64,000 bases of DNA from Siphonodentalium dalli (taxonomy: Eukaryota > Mollusca > Scaphopoda > Gadilida > Siphonodentaliidae), in NCBI GenBank assembly GCA_032622095.1, contig CP136066.1:187276716-187340715 (forward strand). Reading direction: 5' to 3'. The translations under genes were made by a program, and so were the position numbers. This document shows positions 1 through 10,577 of this stretch, one piece after another. The stretch's first letter is position 1. Each line of letters begins with the position of its first letter. Below the pieces are notes generated by a model, which did not search any database, had not been told where the DNA came from, and worked only from the letters and a program-made list of their open reading frames with translations.

Positions 1-540
1 CCTCTATAATATTTACCTGTGAAGATAATTAATGTTTTAGTTTTAATACATGCACATTGTATTGCATATCATGACACAGACATGCACATACTATTACAGA
101 CAATAACTATCATTTGTATACATGTACAAGCCTGCTGCATTAATTGTAACACAGATTTACAAAAGAAATGGATCCAAACTGTTGTAACTTCTAATTTAGG
201 GTCAATCTGATGGGTTTTACAATAAAATACATGCATTTAGCGTAGTTACATGTAGGTCCACATGAAAAGGTGTCCATGAGTCAGAATTAAGAACGGATAT
301 GGACAGTTTATGGCAGCCCTGTGTGTGTGTCAGATTGGACCTATTTATCTCCTTCCGATCACAGTCCTCCCGGGGGGACAGATGAGGAGCATCATTCTTC
401 AGCATAGACACATATTAGGACTTTGCTATCCACATTTGTTAGTTCATACGCCTATCTTGTCATCCACCATTGGCCGGTAATAAAAGGCATTGACTGAGAG
501 TTATCAAAGATGTGGATCTGACCTGGGACATCGATTCATT
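1..540. other. no gene recognised
   Basis: AT-rich sequence with no convincing coding region. The first bases contain a splice-donor-like GTAAAT on the minus strand, but no supported exon next to it. I see nothing else. Confidence 0.5.
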
Positions 541-639
541 CTATTAATCCAGCAGGAAGACCCTATTACTTATGGAGCACTGAAGCAGTGTGCGACACTG
601 ATTCTGTCTACAAACCCACCAGGAAGACCCTCGAGTCAT

Positions 640-790
640 GAAATAGTGTGTCTGTCATTTGCAGAATGAGGGTGAATTTAGTGACACTATCCTGTACGGT
701 GGGCTAGCATCACCAAATTCACCCTCTGGGAACATGAATCTGCTGAGGCCTCAACTGCTGTGGGAGACCTATAATCAGAAATGATGTTCC
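640..790. mobile_element. HM1-related palindrome, degraded copy
   Basis: One palindrome of the HM1 family: GCAGAATGAG with GGTGAATTTAGTGA on the left, and CACCAAATTCACCC with an eroded CTGCTGAGG on the right. It is preceded by TGTGTCTGTCATTTGC, the sub-terminal sequence of intact HM1 copies. One arm has lost the 'GTCCCCAGA' block. No target duplication is visible, so this is a fragment. Confidence 0.6.
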
Positions 791-825
791 CCATGTTGAA
801 GTTGGTGATGTTCACCCATGAGGTA

Positions 826-925
826 CAGTAATGCTCTAAGTAATCGACCTCTTAACCAAAGCAGAATTATGGGTAACTTTTCAGGATTTATTCGGAAATA
901 TGGCTTGTTGCCATTCATCGGAAAG
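826..925. mobile_element. TAH hairpin MITE, left half only
   Basis: Begins CAGTAATGCTCTAAG after a TA and runs through AATCGACC, CAGCAGAATTATGGGTAAC and the central TTCATCGGAAAG. The right arm is missing. It stops where an HM2-like element starts. Confidence 0.75.
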
Positions 926-947
926 GCCATATTACCGATAGTGACAG

Positions 948-1419
948 AACCAGGACCAGAGGGTGCCTAGAGGGCGACTAGAGGGTGACTAGAGGGCGAC
1001 TAGAGGGAGACTAGAGGGTGACTAGAGGGCCCTATTACCGATAGTGACAGAACCAGGACCAGAGAGTGACTAGAGGGTGACTAGAGGGTGACTTGGGAGA
1101 TATCTTCTCCCTAAATTCTGTCACTTCTCCCTCTTTTTGTTTTAGGGAGAAGTGACTTCTCTCTCATAATCAATATTCATGTCCATTTAGCATATTTAAC
1201 AGTATTTTCTGATTATCATGGTGTCCTAACTCATTATAATCATTTTATAAATGGCTACTGTATTTGCATAATACTTCTTGGATCATTGAATGGTGATTGT
1301 TGGGGTATATTTTGAACTTGAGCCAGTGTTACTTCTCCCTGATAACAGTAAACCTCTCTCTAATAATCAGATAGGGAGAATTGACTTCTCCCAATCTGAA
1401 AATTCTAGGCCGGCCCCTG
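948..1419. mobile_element. HM2 hAT-type MITE, rearranged
   Basis: Right part matches HM2: TTGGGAGAAG-type motifs, TCATTATAATCATTTTATAAATGG and a final eroded GGCCGGCCCCTGG. At the left, the GACCAGAG end and its flank (CCTATTACCGATAGTGACAG) are duplicated about 100 bp apart. The two copies are separated by 11-bp tandem repeats of the GACTAGAGGGT type at about 967-1030 and 1058-1094. The terminus therefore carries a local tandem expansion. Confidence 0.6.
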
Positions 1420-1681
1420 GACAGAAGTATTGAAGACATGGCACCAAGTCTGGATATAGTGTGTCTGACATTTGCAGAATGAGGTCCCCAGAGGGTGAAT
1501 TTAGTGTTGCTATCCTGCACAGCGACCTAGCGTCATCAAATTCACCCTCTGGGGACCTCATTCTGCTTAGACCTCAACTCCTATGGGAGATCAAGGATCA
1601 AGGATTATGCAAATTATCTTTTGCAAATTAGAGGATATAGAAACTGAACACAAGGGGAAAAGTAACTAAAAACAATGTTAA

Positions 1682-2102
1682 ATTGGAGGCGACTAATTAA
1701 AGTCCTTCTTGTTAGTGCCTACTGGTGGTAGGGTGCGCGGAGAGTGATGATCCGCGCTATCTCTCTTTTTATTTGCGCGCTGAGGTGCTGTGCTGAGGAT
1801 TTAGTGTTCCAGATTTGTGCGTGTGCATTTAGTTCCCCTTTGTATTAAAGTTGTCATCATGGATTACTATAGTGAGGGACACGTTGGGTGTGGGGAAGTT
1901 GATGTCAACGGGCATGACACTGGTGAGAGAAATGCTCGTGGCCATATTTAATGTGATTGAGTTGTGAGTTAATAAATTCAAAAAGGCTACACCATCCTGG
2001 TCCTGAAGAAGATACACTTGTATCGAAAGCGCTAAACCATTTTTAGGATATTCAAGTGATTGAGATTACCTCCCTGGAGGATCATCCTCGCCTTTTTGAA
2101 TT
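1682..2102. mobile_element. 421-bp insertion with 15-bp target duplication
   Basis: Flanked by identical 15-bp direct repeats TAAAAACAATGTTAA (1667-1681 and 2103-2117). The related element at 6320-6774 carries the uninterrupted site in reverse (near 6480-6500), which proves an insertion. The 3' third holds an inverted pair, AATTCAAAAAGGC near 1975 and GCCTTTTTGAATT near 2090. Between them lies a hammerhead-like string (separate entry). A 15-bp duplication suits a retrotransposed sequence rather than a cut-and-paste transposon. I do not recognise the family; a truncated Penelope-like or SINE-like sequence is possible. Confidence 0.7.
2003..2032 (+). other. hammerhead-ribozyme-like core motif
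   Basis: Reads CTGAAGA, one extra A, stem GATAC, loop ACTT, stem GTATC, then GAAA and GCGC. The known hammerhead core is CUGANGA, stem II, GAAA. The extra A before stem II and the absence of an obvious stem III and cleavage site argue against activity as it stands. Similar motifs occur in hammerhead-bearing retroelements, hence the note. Confidence 0.3.
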
Positions 2103-2448
2103 TAAAAACAATGTTAATTTGAGACTATAGATACTTCTCAGAAGATGAGAATGAGGTCCCCATAGGGTGAATTTGGTGATGCGCTAGCCCAACTGTGTGG
2201 GGTAGCGTCACTAAATTCACCCTCCGGGGACTTCATTCTGCAAATGACAGGCTCACTATATCAAGGCGTGAGGACCCTATTACTGATAGTGACAGAAGCA
2301 GAGGGAGATATCTATAGAAACTGAACAGAAGGAAAAGTGCAAATGTCAGACACACTACATCTAGGCTTGCCTGGAGCTTCAGTAGGTTAAGACACACAGC
2401 CCATAAGCCCTCCAAGAAGACCTTATTAATACTGATCATACAAAAGTA

Positions 2449-2666
2449 TAGTAATGCCCAAAATATATGACCCTTTAACCACAGCAGAATTATGGGAAAT
2501 TTTTCAGGATTTTACTAGTCGGAAATATGGCTTGTTGCCATTCATCGGAAAGCTCTCACCAAGAGCTTTCCGATGAATATCAGCAAACCATATTTCTGAC
2601 TAAATCCTGACAATTTCACATAATTCTGCTGTGGTTTAGGGGTAAATTATTTAGGATAAGTATGGC
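2449..2666. mobile_element. TAH hairpin MITE, variant subfamily
   Basis: Full palindrome of the subfamily with GTAATGCCCAAAATATATGACC at the left and a matching right arm (GGTAAATTATTTAGGATAAG, eroded). Both arms carry GGGAAATTTTTCAG-type changes or their near complement. Confidence 0.75.
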
Positions 2667-3093
2667 CCTGAATTCCTTCGACTGTTCATTATTTTTAAAT
2701 TCTTTTATTTTCTGCCGTTTCATAGTCATTGAAGTAACTAAAAGTACATTCAGGGAATTCTTTGGTAATCACTTCCATGTAGATTTTTGCTGTAACTTTA
2801 CAGTGTAGATTATTAAGCCATGAGGCCAATCTCACTCATGATTTATCTGTTTAAAGCTAACCCTTTGCATTAAATTAACTACTCCCACATGGAAGACATT
2901 ACTGGATACCCAAAACATTAATTAAATAATCTAACTAAAAAATAAAAACCAGTAAAAATTGTATTCCATACATTTATAATTATAAAAAAATATTTAGGAT
3001 ATTAATGTACATGTATCAAAGACAAGGAGCCTCAGTACTGTAGGTCACACACAGTCTATGCCAGGAAGAATCTATTACTGACAGTGACTCCAT
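2667..3093. other. no gene recognised
   Basis: AT-rich unique-looking sequence. No coding potential and no repeat structure that I can see. Confidence 0.5.
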
Positions 3094-3500
3094 GTGACCC
3101 GCCATATCAAATCCATATCATATCGCCTCGCATATATAAGAGAATGCATTGGCCTAACAATTTTTTATCATGTTTTTTAAATAAATGTTTCTTACAATTT
3201 TTAGGACATAAAATAAAAAACATCCATTACCCTGCAGGGAGCCCCACACATATATAGAAGCATATAGAAGAGTGTTGTCTGCTCATGTTTGTCTGGGGCT
3301 CTGTATGGGTGAAATTATAAAAATTTTAAAGAATACAAGAACAAATTATTAAAATTGTAAAAAATTGTTAGGCCAATGCATTCTTATATATGCGAGGCGA
3401 CCTACATGTACATGTATGGTCGACTCGCATATATAAGAGAATGCATTGGCACAGGGTCAAAAAATCCCGACTTACGACTGGATTTGATATGGCGGGTCAC
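3094..3500. mobile_element. GTG-family MITE carrying the CORE hairpins
   Basis: Inverted ends GTGACCCGCCATATCAAATC and its complement. Inside are CORE palindromes (CCAATGCATTCTCTTATATA with GCGAGGCGACC) on both sides of an AT-rich spacer. The left hairpin has lost one arm. Flanks show no clear target duplication, so the superfamily is open. A second copy lies at 9400-9852. Confidence 0.75.
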
Positions 3501-3719
3501 ATATTAATAAACAAAACTTATAGTTCTTCAGTCTGGCAGCTGTATGCTGCAGATCCCTCAATTATTTCACTCAGAATCAGCAGATTTTATAATAGTTCAA
3601 GTTGTAATTTTGTATGATACTTATAAGGCTGCATTTCTACATCAGAAGAATTCTTATATATGAAACAACTGTCAGAAATCAAACAGAACTTATTGGTTGG
3701 GCTTAGGCGAAAAGTGAGA

Positions 3720-3915
3720 GCGTTCCGATGAATGGCAACAAGACATATTTCCGACTAAATCCTGAAAAATTACCCATAATTCTGCTGTGGTAAACAGATA
3801 TCAAGTCACCGTCAGTAACACGCAATTCTTGGAACAGCCACGACGCGACGTCATAATTGTGACCTGGATTCCCCGCGTAATTTCTAAGGAGTCGATTATT
3901 TAGGGCTTTACTGTA
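3720..3915. mobile_element. TAH hairpin MITE, right half, interrupted
   Basis: Right arm from GTTCCGATGAATGGCAAC to GGGCTTTACTG, then TA. About 90 bp of unrelated sequence with several CpG separates GCTGTGGT from AAGGAGTCGATT, so the arm itself was interrupted. Confidence 0.7.
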
Positions 3916-4882
3916 TATTCTAAACTAGTAAAAGACAGGAATGGCAATTTAATTGAGTTCAATACTGCTTCAAGAATCGCAACACTATGTTAGGTGTGTG
4001 CTAGAAAATTGTGAGAATTTCCATGAACCATTACCATGAACTGTTACATCAAGGAACACTATTCATATTCAGATCAGTCCACTTAATAGGCTAGAGTGTT
4101 AGAAAATAGCTGGTAAGCTGGGAATTTGGCTATGGGCATATGACCTAAAAGGGAGGTTAAAACTCATATCAGCCCAAAGGTATATATAAATTCTTGCAAA
4201 ATGGATGTTCATAATTTTCTAGCACACATAATGTTGAGATTCAGCTTTGTGCTGATACCAGCCTGACATTTTCAGCTAACCAATGACAAATTCCCTGTAT
4301 CATATAATAGTGTTGTTTCAGATATTTATCCCCCCCCCCCCCCCCCCCCCCCAAGAATTTTTATTTTAGGAGCCTGGTTCCGGAATTACAACCACCCAAT
4401 TCTCTGTAGCCTAGTTCCGGAATGTGATGAATTAAGATGTCAAAATTTGACACTTGCTTATATTTGAAGTGCTATTAGGAACGGAAAGTCAATAGATAAA
4501 TTTGTTACCCCATGTCTGATCACGTACCAGTAGTACAGGTTTTTACCTACCGTCTGCCAGCCATATCTCATAAGGCCAAATATGACTGACTTCAGTAAGT
4601 ATTGATAACAAAAGCCCATGGTAAAATTCCAAGAAAGGGCCATAACTCTGGTGAGAATTGGCGGGCGGAACCCAAATTCGAACTTGACCTGTATTTTGTG
4701 ATAGTAAACCGACATACCAAATTTCATTCCATTCAGTTGAGACTGTATCTAAAGTTATTACAGACGAATACAAACCAATAACATAGTAATTTAAGTCCCA
4801 TTTTTTAAAATGGAAGTATAAAAACATGTACTACGTGAACAGCTAATAAATTTGTTTAGAAGTCTGAGATACAGGAGGACTA
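3916..4882. repeat. old dispersed repeat with poly-C tract
   Basis: Contains a run of 23 C at 4330-4352. From about 4450 to 4850 it has a dispersed sequence with GGGCCATAACTCTGG followed by AATTCGAACTTGACCTGTA. Related sequence lies at 18380-18780 and, more distantly, in the 52.2-53.1 kb array. The phrase resembles repeats common in mollusc genomes. No coding region is supported. Confidence 0.5.
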
Positions 4883-5045
4883 CAGTAATGATCTAATTAA
4901 TCGACCTCTTAACCACAGCAGAATTATGGGTAACTTTTCAGGATTTAGTCGGAAATATGGCAACAAGCCATATTTCCGACTAAATCCTGAAAAGTTACCC
5001 ATAATTCTGCTGTGGTTAAGAGGTCGATTAATTAGAGCATTACTG
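4883..5045. mobile_element. TAH hairpin MITE, compact form
   Basis: 163 bp, flanked by TA at 4881-4882 and 5046-5047. Both arms belong to the TCTAATTAATCGACCTC subfamily and match each other. The centre (TTGCCATTCATCGGAAAGC and its complement) is absent, giving a shorter but near-perfect palindrome. Confidence 0.85.
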
Positions 5046-5211
5046 TACTTGACAACAGGAGGGGGGGGGCAAAGGATCCTGGCCATTCTTTTGTACTCCT
5101 GTAGCAAGATGCAAGTTTGCATGTGTATTCACCTTGCAGGTCATACTCGAGCGATATACAAAGTTTGTGTATTCACCTTGTACGGCATACTCGAGCGATA
5201 CACACAATATT

Positions 5212-5574
5212 CAGGGACCAGTCAATATCGAAGGCAACATGGGAGACATATTCTCCCTAAAATGTGCAACTTCTCCCTATTTTTGTCCAAGGGAGAAGTG
5301 ACTTCTCTCTCATAACCCACTATGCATGTGTCCCTACATCATATTTAAAGTATATTTACTGATTATAATGGTGTTCTTACTCACTATATTAATGGTTTTA
5401 TAAATGGACTTTTGTGTTGTATGATACTTATTGGATCATAGAAGGGTGATGTTGGGGTGTAAATTGAACTTCATCCATTGTTACTTCTCCCTGATAACAG
5501 TCACTTCTCCCTAATAACCAAACAGGGAGAAGTGATCAACTTCTCCCAATTTGATACCTCTAGGCTGGTCCCTG
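5212..5574. mobile_element. HM2 hAT-type MITE, complete
   Basis: 363 bp with ends CAGGGACCAG and CTGGTCCCTG. Flanks ACAATATT (5204-5211) and AAAATATT (5575-5582) agree at 7 of 8 positions, fitting the 8-bp duplication of hAT elements. Inside are inverted GGGAGAAGTGACTTCTC-type motifs at both ends and an AT-rich middle. Best reference copy of HM2 in the window. Confidence 0.85.
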
Positions 5575-5582
5575 AAAATATT

Positions 5583-6319
5583 ATTTGTGTGTATCATTTT
5601 CTAACCTCAGCTGGTAAATATATTGGCAATGAGATGAGCAGTTTGTATATTCGAGTCAATGTTGCTGTTGAGCCATAGTTCATGAAGGTTAGCCAATGGC
5701 TGGATAGATGCTCTTTTCATTTTGGATTTTGCGCAAGAACATGAAGAATAGCTCGTTGCCATGGCCAAAGAGTCTTTTCACTTTTGACATTTTGATCTCC
5801 GGTAGCTACATGCACTTATATACATGTATACCTGTATATATATGTGCGACATGTCAATGAAACGCATTTATGCTCGCCTAAAAAAACAAGACTGGCAATG
5901 TCTTGTCATTACAAAAGAACAAAATTGTTTTGCTTGGGTACTGGTACCGGTACATGTATATCACGATATGTACTAGTATCATACACAAGCTTCTGGATTT
6001 GCTAGGATGCCAGGACAGTAAAGGTATACTACAAAACTTGCTTTGACGCCTTTGAGTCAGAATTAATGACACAGTGTTGCTAGCTGTTTATCACATTAAG
6101 TCTATGGAGTGTATCAGTAGCATGTCTGAGAGGGGTGCTATTCAGTACAGTACATCTGTCTTTGAAGAATTTGTCTCAATTCCGACAAATGCACTCAGCA
6201 CTGATGACAACTTTATCACACAATCTTTGAGATTTAGAGAAAGGTCCTGAGATAAATAGGTTTTTAGTAGGTATAATAAGTCAAAAATCCAATGTTTATA
6301 TGTAGCTGTGAGATAAGCA
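5583..6319. other. no gene recognised
   Basis: Unique-looking AT-rich sequence with scattered TACATGTA and GGTACCGGTAC palindromes near 5940-5960. No coding support. Confidence 0.5.
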
Positions 6320-6774
6320 TTAGCCTGCAAATTATGTGTCTGTCATTTGCAGAATAAGGTTCACATAGGACGAATTTAGTGATGCTATCCCGCACAGTGG
6401 GCTAGCATCACCAAATTCACCCTCTGGTGACCTCTTTCTGCTTATATATAGGCCTCATTATCTGGGAAGTATCTACAATCTCAAATTAACATTGTTTTTA
6501 GTTAATTTTCTCTTCTGGGAAGTTTCTATATCCCCAAATTTGCAAGAGAAAATCGAAGTGACTAATGGGTGAACATCACCAACTTCAACTGGGGAACCTC
6601 AATATGATCCTACATGTACATGAAGGTCTCCCATAGCAGTTGAGGCCAAAGCAGAATGAAGTTCCCAGAGGATGAATTTGGAGATGCTTAAGTCTGCTGT
6701 GCAGGATAGCATCACTAAATTCACCCTCTGGGGACCTCATTCTGCAAATAACAGACACACTATTTGCAGGCTTG
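6320..6774. mobile_element. HM1-related composite element, uninterrupted
   Basis: Two palindromes near 6340-6440 and 6650-6750 bound a middle that is the reverse of the element at 1445-2270. Ends GCCTGCAAATTATGTGTC and its near complement. The flanks share AATGTTTA and AGCTGTGAGATAAG on both sides (6291-6317 and 6775-6795), a direct repeat longer than a normal hAT duplication. It supplies the empty site for the 421-bp insertion at 1682. Confidence 0.65.
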
Positions 6775-6932
6775 AATGTTTAGCTGTGAGATAAGGAAAT
6801 TTATATAAGAAACATTCCTTGTTCTCACATGTTTTTAAAATCTCTCACTGATAAAGCCCCAATTAACGTCAGCATAAAGATGGGTTGGATAACTTCCTTA
6901 ATATAATAAACACTTTTTGGTTCTAGAAAGTA

Positions 6933-7039
6933 CAGTAATGCCCTAAATAATCGACTCCTTAACCACAGCAGAATTATGGGTAACTTTTCAGGATTTAGTC
7001 GGAAATATGGCTTGTTGCCATTCATCGGAAAGCTCTCAC
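6933..7039. mobile_element. TAH hairpin MITE, left half only
   Basis: Starts CAGTAATGCCCTAAATAATC after TA and ends at GGAAAGCTCTCAC, the hairpin centre. The right arm is absent. Confidence 0.8.
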
Positions 7040-7227
7040 GAGTATAAACTCTACAATCATTACTGGACATTTATTGGTGATCAATTTAGTCAGAATCAAG
7101 TATGAAATGGTACAACCAAACTTTACCGAAGTGATTGAGTAACTCACTAATCAGTTTTAATCAGAAATGTGCTATTTAGAATGGTAAGTGCATAATATGC
7201 CTTTAATACCCATGCAAAATAACTTAC

Positions 7228-7378
7228 CCATAAACATTGGGAGATTCACTCCCCTCTCCGTTCACTTCACCATCCTTTTTCTCCTCGACGACTTCATCGA
7301 GAGTCATGTAATGATTTTCTTCCTCCGGTTCAGGTAAAACTGGTGAAGGCGGACTATATGGTTGAAAAGTCACTGGAA
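7228..7378 (-). CDS. probable internal coding exon of an unidentified host gene
   Basis: On the minus strand this 151-nt segment is open in one frame and composition changes from intron-like AT to codon-like sequence. It ends at a perfect donor GG|GTAAGT and begins after TATGCAG. The peptide reads PVTFQPYSPPSPVLPEPEEE, then NHYMTLDEVVEEKKDGEVNG and EGSESPNVY. It is proline-rich, then acidic, so probably disordered. YMTL and NVYG could be phosphotyrosine sites, but that is guesswork. Phases would be 1 at the start and 2 at the end. The polypyrimidine tract is weak, and an alternative acceptor lies 6 nt further in. I do not recognise the protein. It may belong to the same gene as the candidate exons near 51.6 and 54.3 kb, which are on the same strand. 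If read through, it meets a stop immediately (TATGGGTAA). Confidence 0.5.
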
Positions 7379-7839
7379 CTGCATACATTTTTCACAATTG
7401 AAATTCTCAGAATTTAAAATCCGTAAAATAAATCCTTTAGGCTGTTCGCCAATGTCAAGAGCCTCTGAGTTCCAGGAATCTATGTAAATCCGTGTCTTTT
7501 TCTTGATGACCACACTCACTAATGATTTTACCGCTAACTCAATAACTCTAGAAGCCAAAGTATATTGGATGCAAATACGCAGAAATCCACTGACCAATAG
7601 AAGAAAAGACGGTATTAATACTGAATGAACAAGTGAATACACAAACAGTTGGCGCAGTTTCCTGGCAATTAGAATCAGACAAGCACTAAAACAGAAGAAA
7701 AAGCATATGTCCAGATTCTTGACTGACCAATATATCAAGTATCCCTCAACTCAGGTATTCACCTTAATGCTCTTCTGTGTGAACTGTCTGCCAAATTTAA
7801 TCAGTGCAACACCTGTGGATACCTACTGGTGATAAACTG

Positions 7840-8225
7840 GGTTAAGTCTACCGTGTAGGAAGAATCCAAGCACAAATTACCAGTCTTCCAATAACTAGAG
7901 TTAAAATTCAAGGTTAAGTCTCATGCTACTAGTATATTATATAGAAAGAATTTGTATCCAAATGACCAGGCTGCCAATACCCTATCTACAGGTGAAACTC
8001 AAGGATAAATCTCATGGAATCAAGGAAGAGTTCAAACACAAATCACCAGTCTTCCAATAACTATAGTTGAAACTCAAGGTTAAAATGTAGGTCTCTTGCT
8101 GGGCTGAGGATGAATTTGTATCCAATCTGCCAATATCTACAGGCAAAACTCTCATACAACATGTATCAGCAAGGATTCATATATAAATCACCTGCCTGCT
8201 GTATTTACAGGTGGAATGAGCCTTC
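7840..8225. repeat. degenerate tandem repeat
   Basis: Phrases such as CACCAGTCTTCCAATAACTA, GTTGAAACTCAAGGTTAA and AATTTGTATCCAA recur two or three times. Units are of uneven length (roughly 100-190 bp) and strongly diverged. Confidence 0.55.
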
Positions 8226-9399
8226 CTTTGATCTCAAAATTAGTTCCTACCACCTTCAATGAATCAATGAGGTCTGACTCAGCACGTTAAGTATGGTGTA
8301 GGAATAATTTGCCAAAATAATTAACTAATTCTATAAGAAATTAGACAAATTTTCGTGAATAAGCCTCAGAATCATAGATTTCTGGGAGGGATTGTCTCGA
8401 AGCGATACATAAGTGACTAAGTCATAGGTTGAATCAGTGCGTGAAATTAACTTATTAATAGTAATGCACTAATTGGCCGTTAGATAAACTCATCAAGTCG
8501 ATTGGATGAGACTGCTGATTACTGCCGCAGACACTCGGAGAAAAACAATGGAAATCGTCCATGAAAACAGCGTGTATTACTGCCAAAACATCCAATATAC
8601 TGCATGAAAATAGTGTGTATTGTTGCCAAAACATCCAATGTCAACAGAGTAAAAGAAACACAGCAGATATTAGATCCAGATGACTTTGACAGCATCATCA
8701 GCTACTGTAGAGAATATTGTTTCAGAGTCTGCCTCTATGTGTGTGATAGAGATGACAGCCATATCAGAAATTGTTGAACTGCTAATTAAATTTATCTGGC
8801 AGCTGGAATATTGTAGAAATTGATTGCAAGAAATACTAGTATGTATTGTTTGTGAATTGCATTACATTTCAGGATAATACACCAACCCGATTTTTTAAAG
8901 AAAATTTTAGCAAATTGATTCAATAAGAAATTGTGGATCTTCGGATAGTAAAAACAAATCTCATTAAATAAGGCCGGTTCTCCAACAGGGAGAGAAAGTA
9001 TGATACTAATATGAGAAGAATGTGCTGTACATTCCACTCTAAATTTCTCTAGGTGTACCATACAATGTACATGTACTTGGAAACAATTAAACCTCCCAGG
9101 AGGCATGATGTTCATGAGTTGACAAACTTTAGTGAACAGTTCATGGAAGTGTTCTTGATCAGTTCATCTAGTATGTTCATGAACAATTGTAAAACTCTGT
9201 AAATGTGTGAAAAATCCACAGAATATTGCAAGATTTGTGGTGAAAAACTCCAAACAAATAGATTAGTTTGAAAACGGTTGAATTATCTGACAGCTGACAG
9301 AACAAAGAGTGGTGGCTAACAACTCCTACCCCTTCTGAATTTATTTTAGTAGCAGATCTTTTGAGTTCAGTCCAGTCAAGAATAATCTACTCCATAAAT
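8226..9399. other. no gene recognised
   Basis: Mostly unique AT-rich sequence. A short local duplication is visible near 8545-8640 (CATGAAAACAGCGTGTATTA and CATGAAAATAGTGTGTATTG, each next to GCCAAAACATCCAAT). No coding support. Confidence 0.45.
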
Positions 9400-9852
9400 G
9401 TGACCCGCTCAAATCCAGTCTGAAGTCAGGATTTTTTTACCCTGTGCCAATGCATTCTCTTATATATGCGAGTCGACCATAGGTCGCCTCGCATATATAA
9501 GAGAATGCATTGGCCTAACAATTTTTTATCAGGTTTTTTAAATAAATGTTTCTTACAATTTTTAGGACATAAAATAAAAATCACCCATTACCCTGCAGGG
9601 AGCCCCACACATATATAGAAGCACCTAGAAGAGTGTTGTCTGCTCATGTTTGTCTGGGGCTCTGTATGGGTGAAATTATAAAATTGTTAAAGAATACAAG
9701 AACAAATTATTAAAATTGTATAAAATTGTTAGGCCAATGCATTCTCTTATATATGTGAGGCGACCTATGGTCGACTCGCATATATAAGAGAATGCATTGG
9801 CACAGGGTAAAAAAAATCCCGACTTCCGACTGGATTTGATATGGCGGGTCAC
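9400..9852. mobile_element. GTG-family MITE carrying two complete CORE hairpins
   Basis: 453 bp. Left end GTGACCCGCTCAAATCCAGTC (with one deletion), right end GATTTGATATGGCGGGTCAC. Each side has a full CORE palindrome (CCAATGCATTCTCTTATATA, centre GTCGACC-ATA-GGTCGCC), and the two hairpins are mirror images. The spacer contains CCCTGCAGGGAGCCCCACAC. Flanking bases AAAT and AAAG do not form a convincing target duplication. Confidence 0.8.
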
Positions 9853-10353
9853 AAAGAATCATGTATAATATTCCAGAAACAGAAAAATCAAATTTTAAAC
9901 CCCAATTTAAATAACTGAGAATAACTGAATATTATGAAATATCCAGAATCCAGGTTCACTTCACCTTCATAAAAAATTATTATACACAGGTAGAACTTTG
10001 ACAGAAATCCAAGAGAACAGCCAGAATCAGTGATGGAGAACTATAGTTGGCTATAGATGAATCAATCCCAGGTGTTATTACACTACAAATGCATCAGAAT
10101 CATTGATAAGCATCCAGAAGGAATCCATGAAAAGAAACTATGTCAGGGTCCCTGGAATTATAACACAAGGATTGCTACCATATGATTCAATTAACTACAC
10201 AAGACTTCTGCAAATCTATATGGGAGATTTCTTTGAGACCTTGACTGGACTATGAGAAATCAGAGAGAGTCAGAAAATAATCTAGTCCATGAACTTTGAG
10301 ATATTAAATTCCAGAAACAGAAAACAAAATCAGATTTTAAAGCACAAGTTTAA

Positions 10354-10577
10354 CCCTTTGAGTGCCAGGCCGATTTTTGTATCAACCCATATACCCTGTG
10401 CCAATGCATTCTCTTATATATGCGAGTCGATATATATAAGAGAATGCATTGAACTAAAAAATTTTTTTTTTTTTTTTTTTACAATTTTTAACAATTTTAA
10501 TATATTTGATTATATTCTTTAACAGACTTATTGTGTAGGTTTAGGGCCGATTAGATCGGCCCCTGGCACTCAAAGGG
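10354..10577. mobile_element. PB2 piggyBac-like MITE
   Basis: 224 bp between TTAA at 10350-10353 and 10578-10581. Ends CCCTTTGAGTGCCAGG and CCTGGCACTCAAAGGG. It carries a single, left-side CORE hairpin with a deletion in its centre, then an AT-rich spacer. Neighbouring satellite units contain the empty site GCACAAATTTAATAATATTT, confirming a TTAA insertion. Confidence 0.9.

Larger units (their letters stand above)
1445..2270. mobile_element. HM1-related composite element, interrupted
   Basis: Two palindromes, at about 1470-1570 and 2150-2240, carry the HM1 motif GCAGAATGAGGTCCCCA and lie at the two ends. They are bounded by imperfect inverted ends, CAAGTCTGGATATAGTG on the left and the complement of CACGCCTTGATATAGTG on the right. 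The interior matches, in reverse, the interior of the element at 6320-6774. A 421-bp insertion at 1682-2102 splits it. No clear target duplication of the outer element is seen. Confidence 0.6.

Noticed and set aside
2003-2032. Functional hammerhead ribozyme
   Set aside because: One extra A between CTGAAGA and stem II, and no convincing stem III or cleavage triplet found nearby. Kept only as a motif note.
3094-3500. GTG family as a fourth piggyBac family
   Set aside because: No TTAA flank in either copy, and the end GTGACCC is not piggyBac-like. Only the core is shared.
4330-4352. Poly-C tract as a G-quadruplex regulatory element
   Set aside because: A homopolymer in repeat-rich DNA without a nearby gene; the length may also be an assembly artefact.
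4926-5315. 129-codon open frame starting MGNFSGFSRKYG
   Set aside because: It is a translation of the TAH palindrome. The same peptide appears in many places and on both strands wherever TAH lies.
7370-7738. 122-codon minus-strand frame next to the probable exon
   Set aside because: It overlaps the exon start in another frame and ends at a stop inside the exon. Hydrophobic, without domain signs. More likely intronic sequence.
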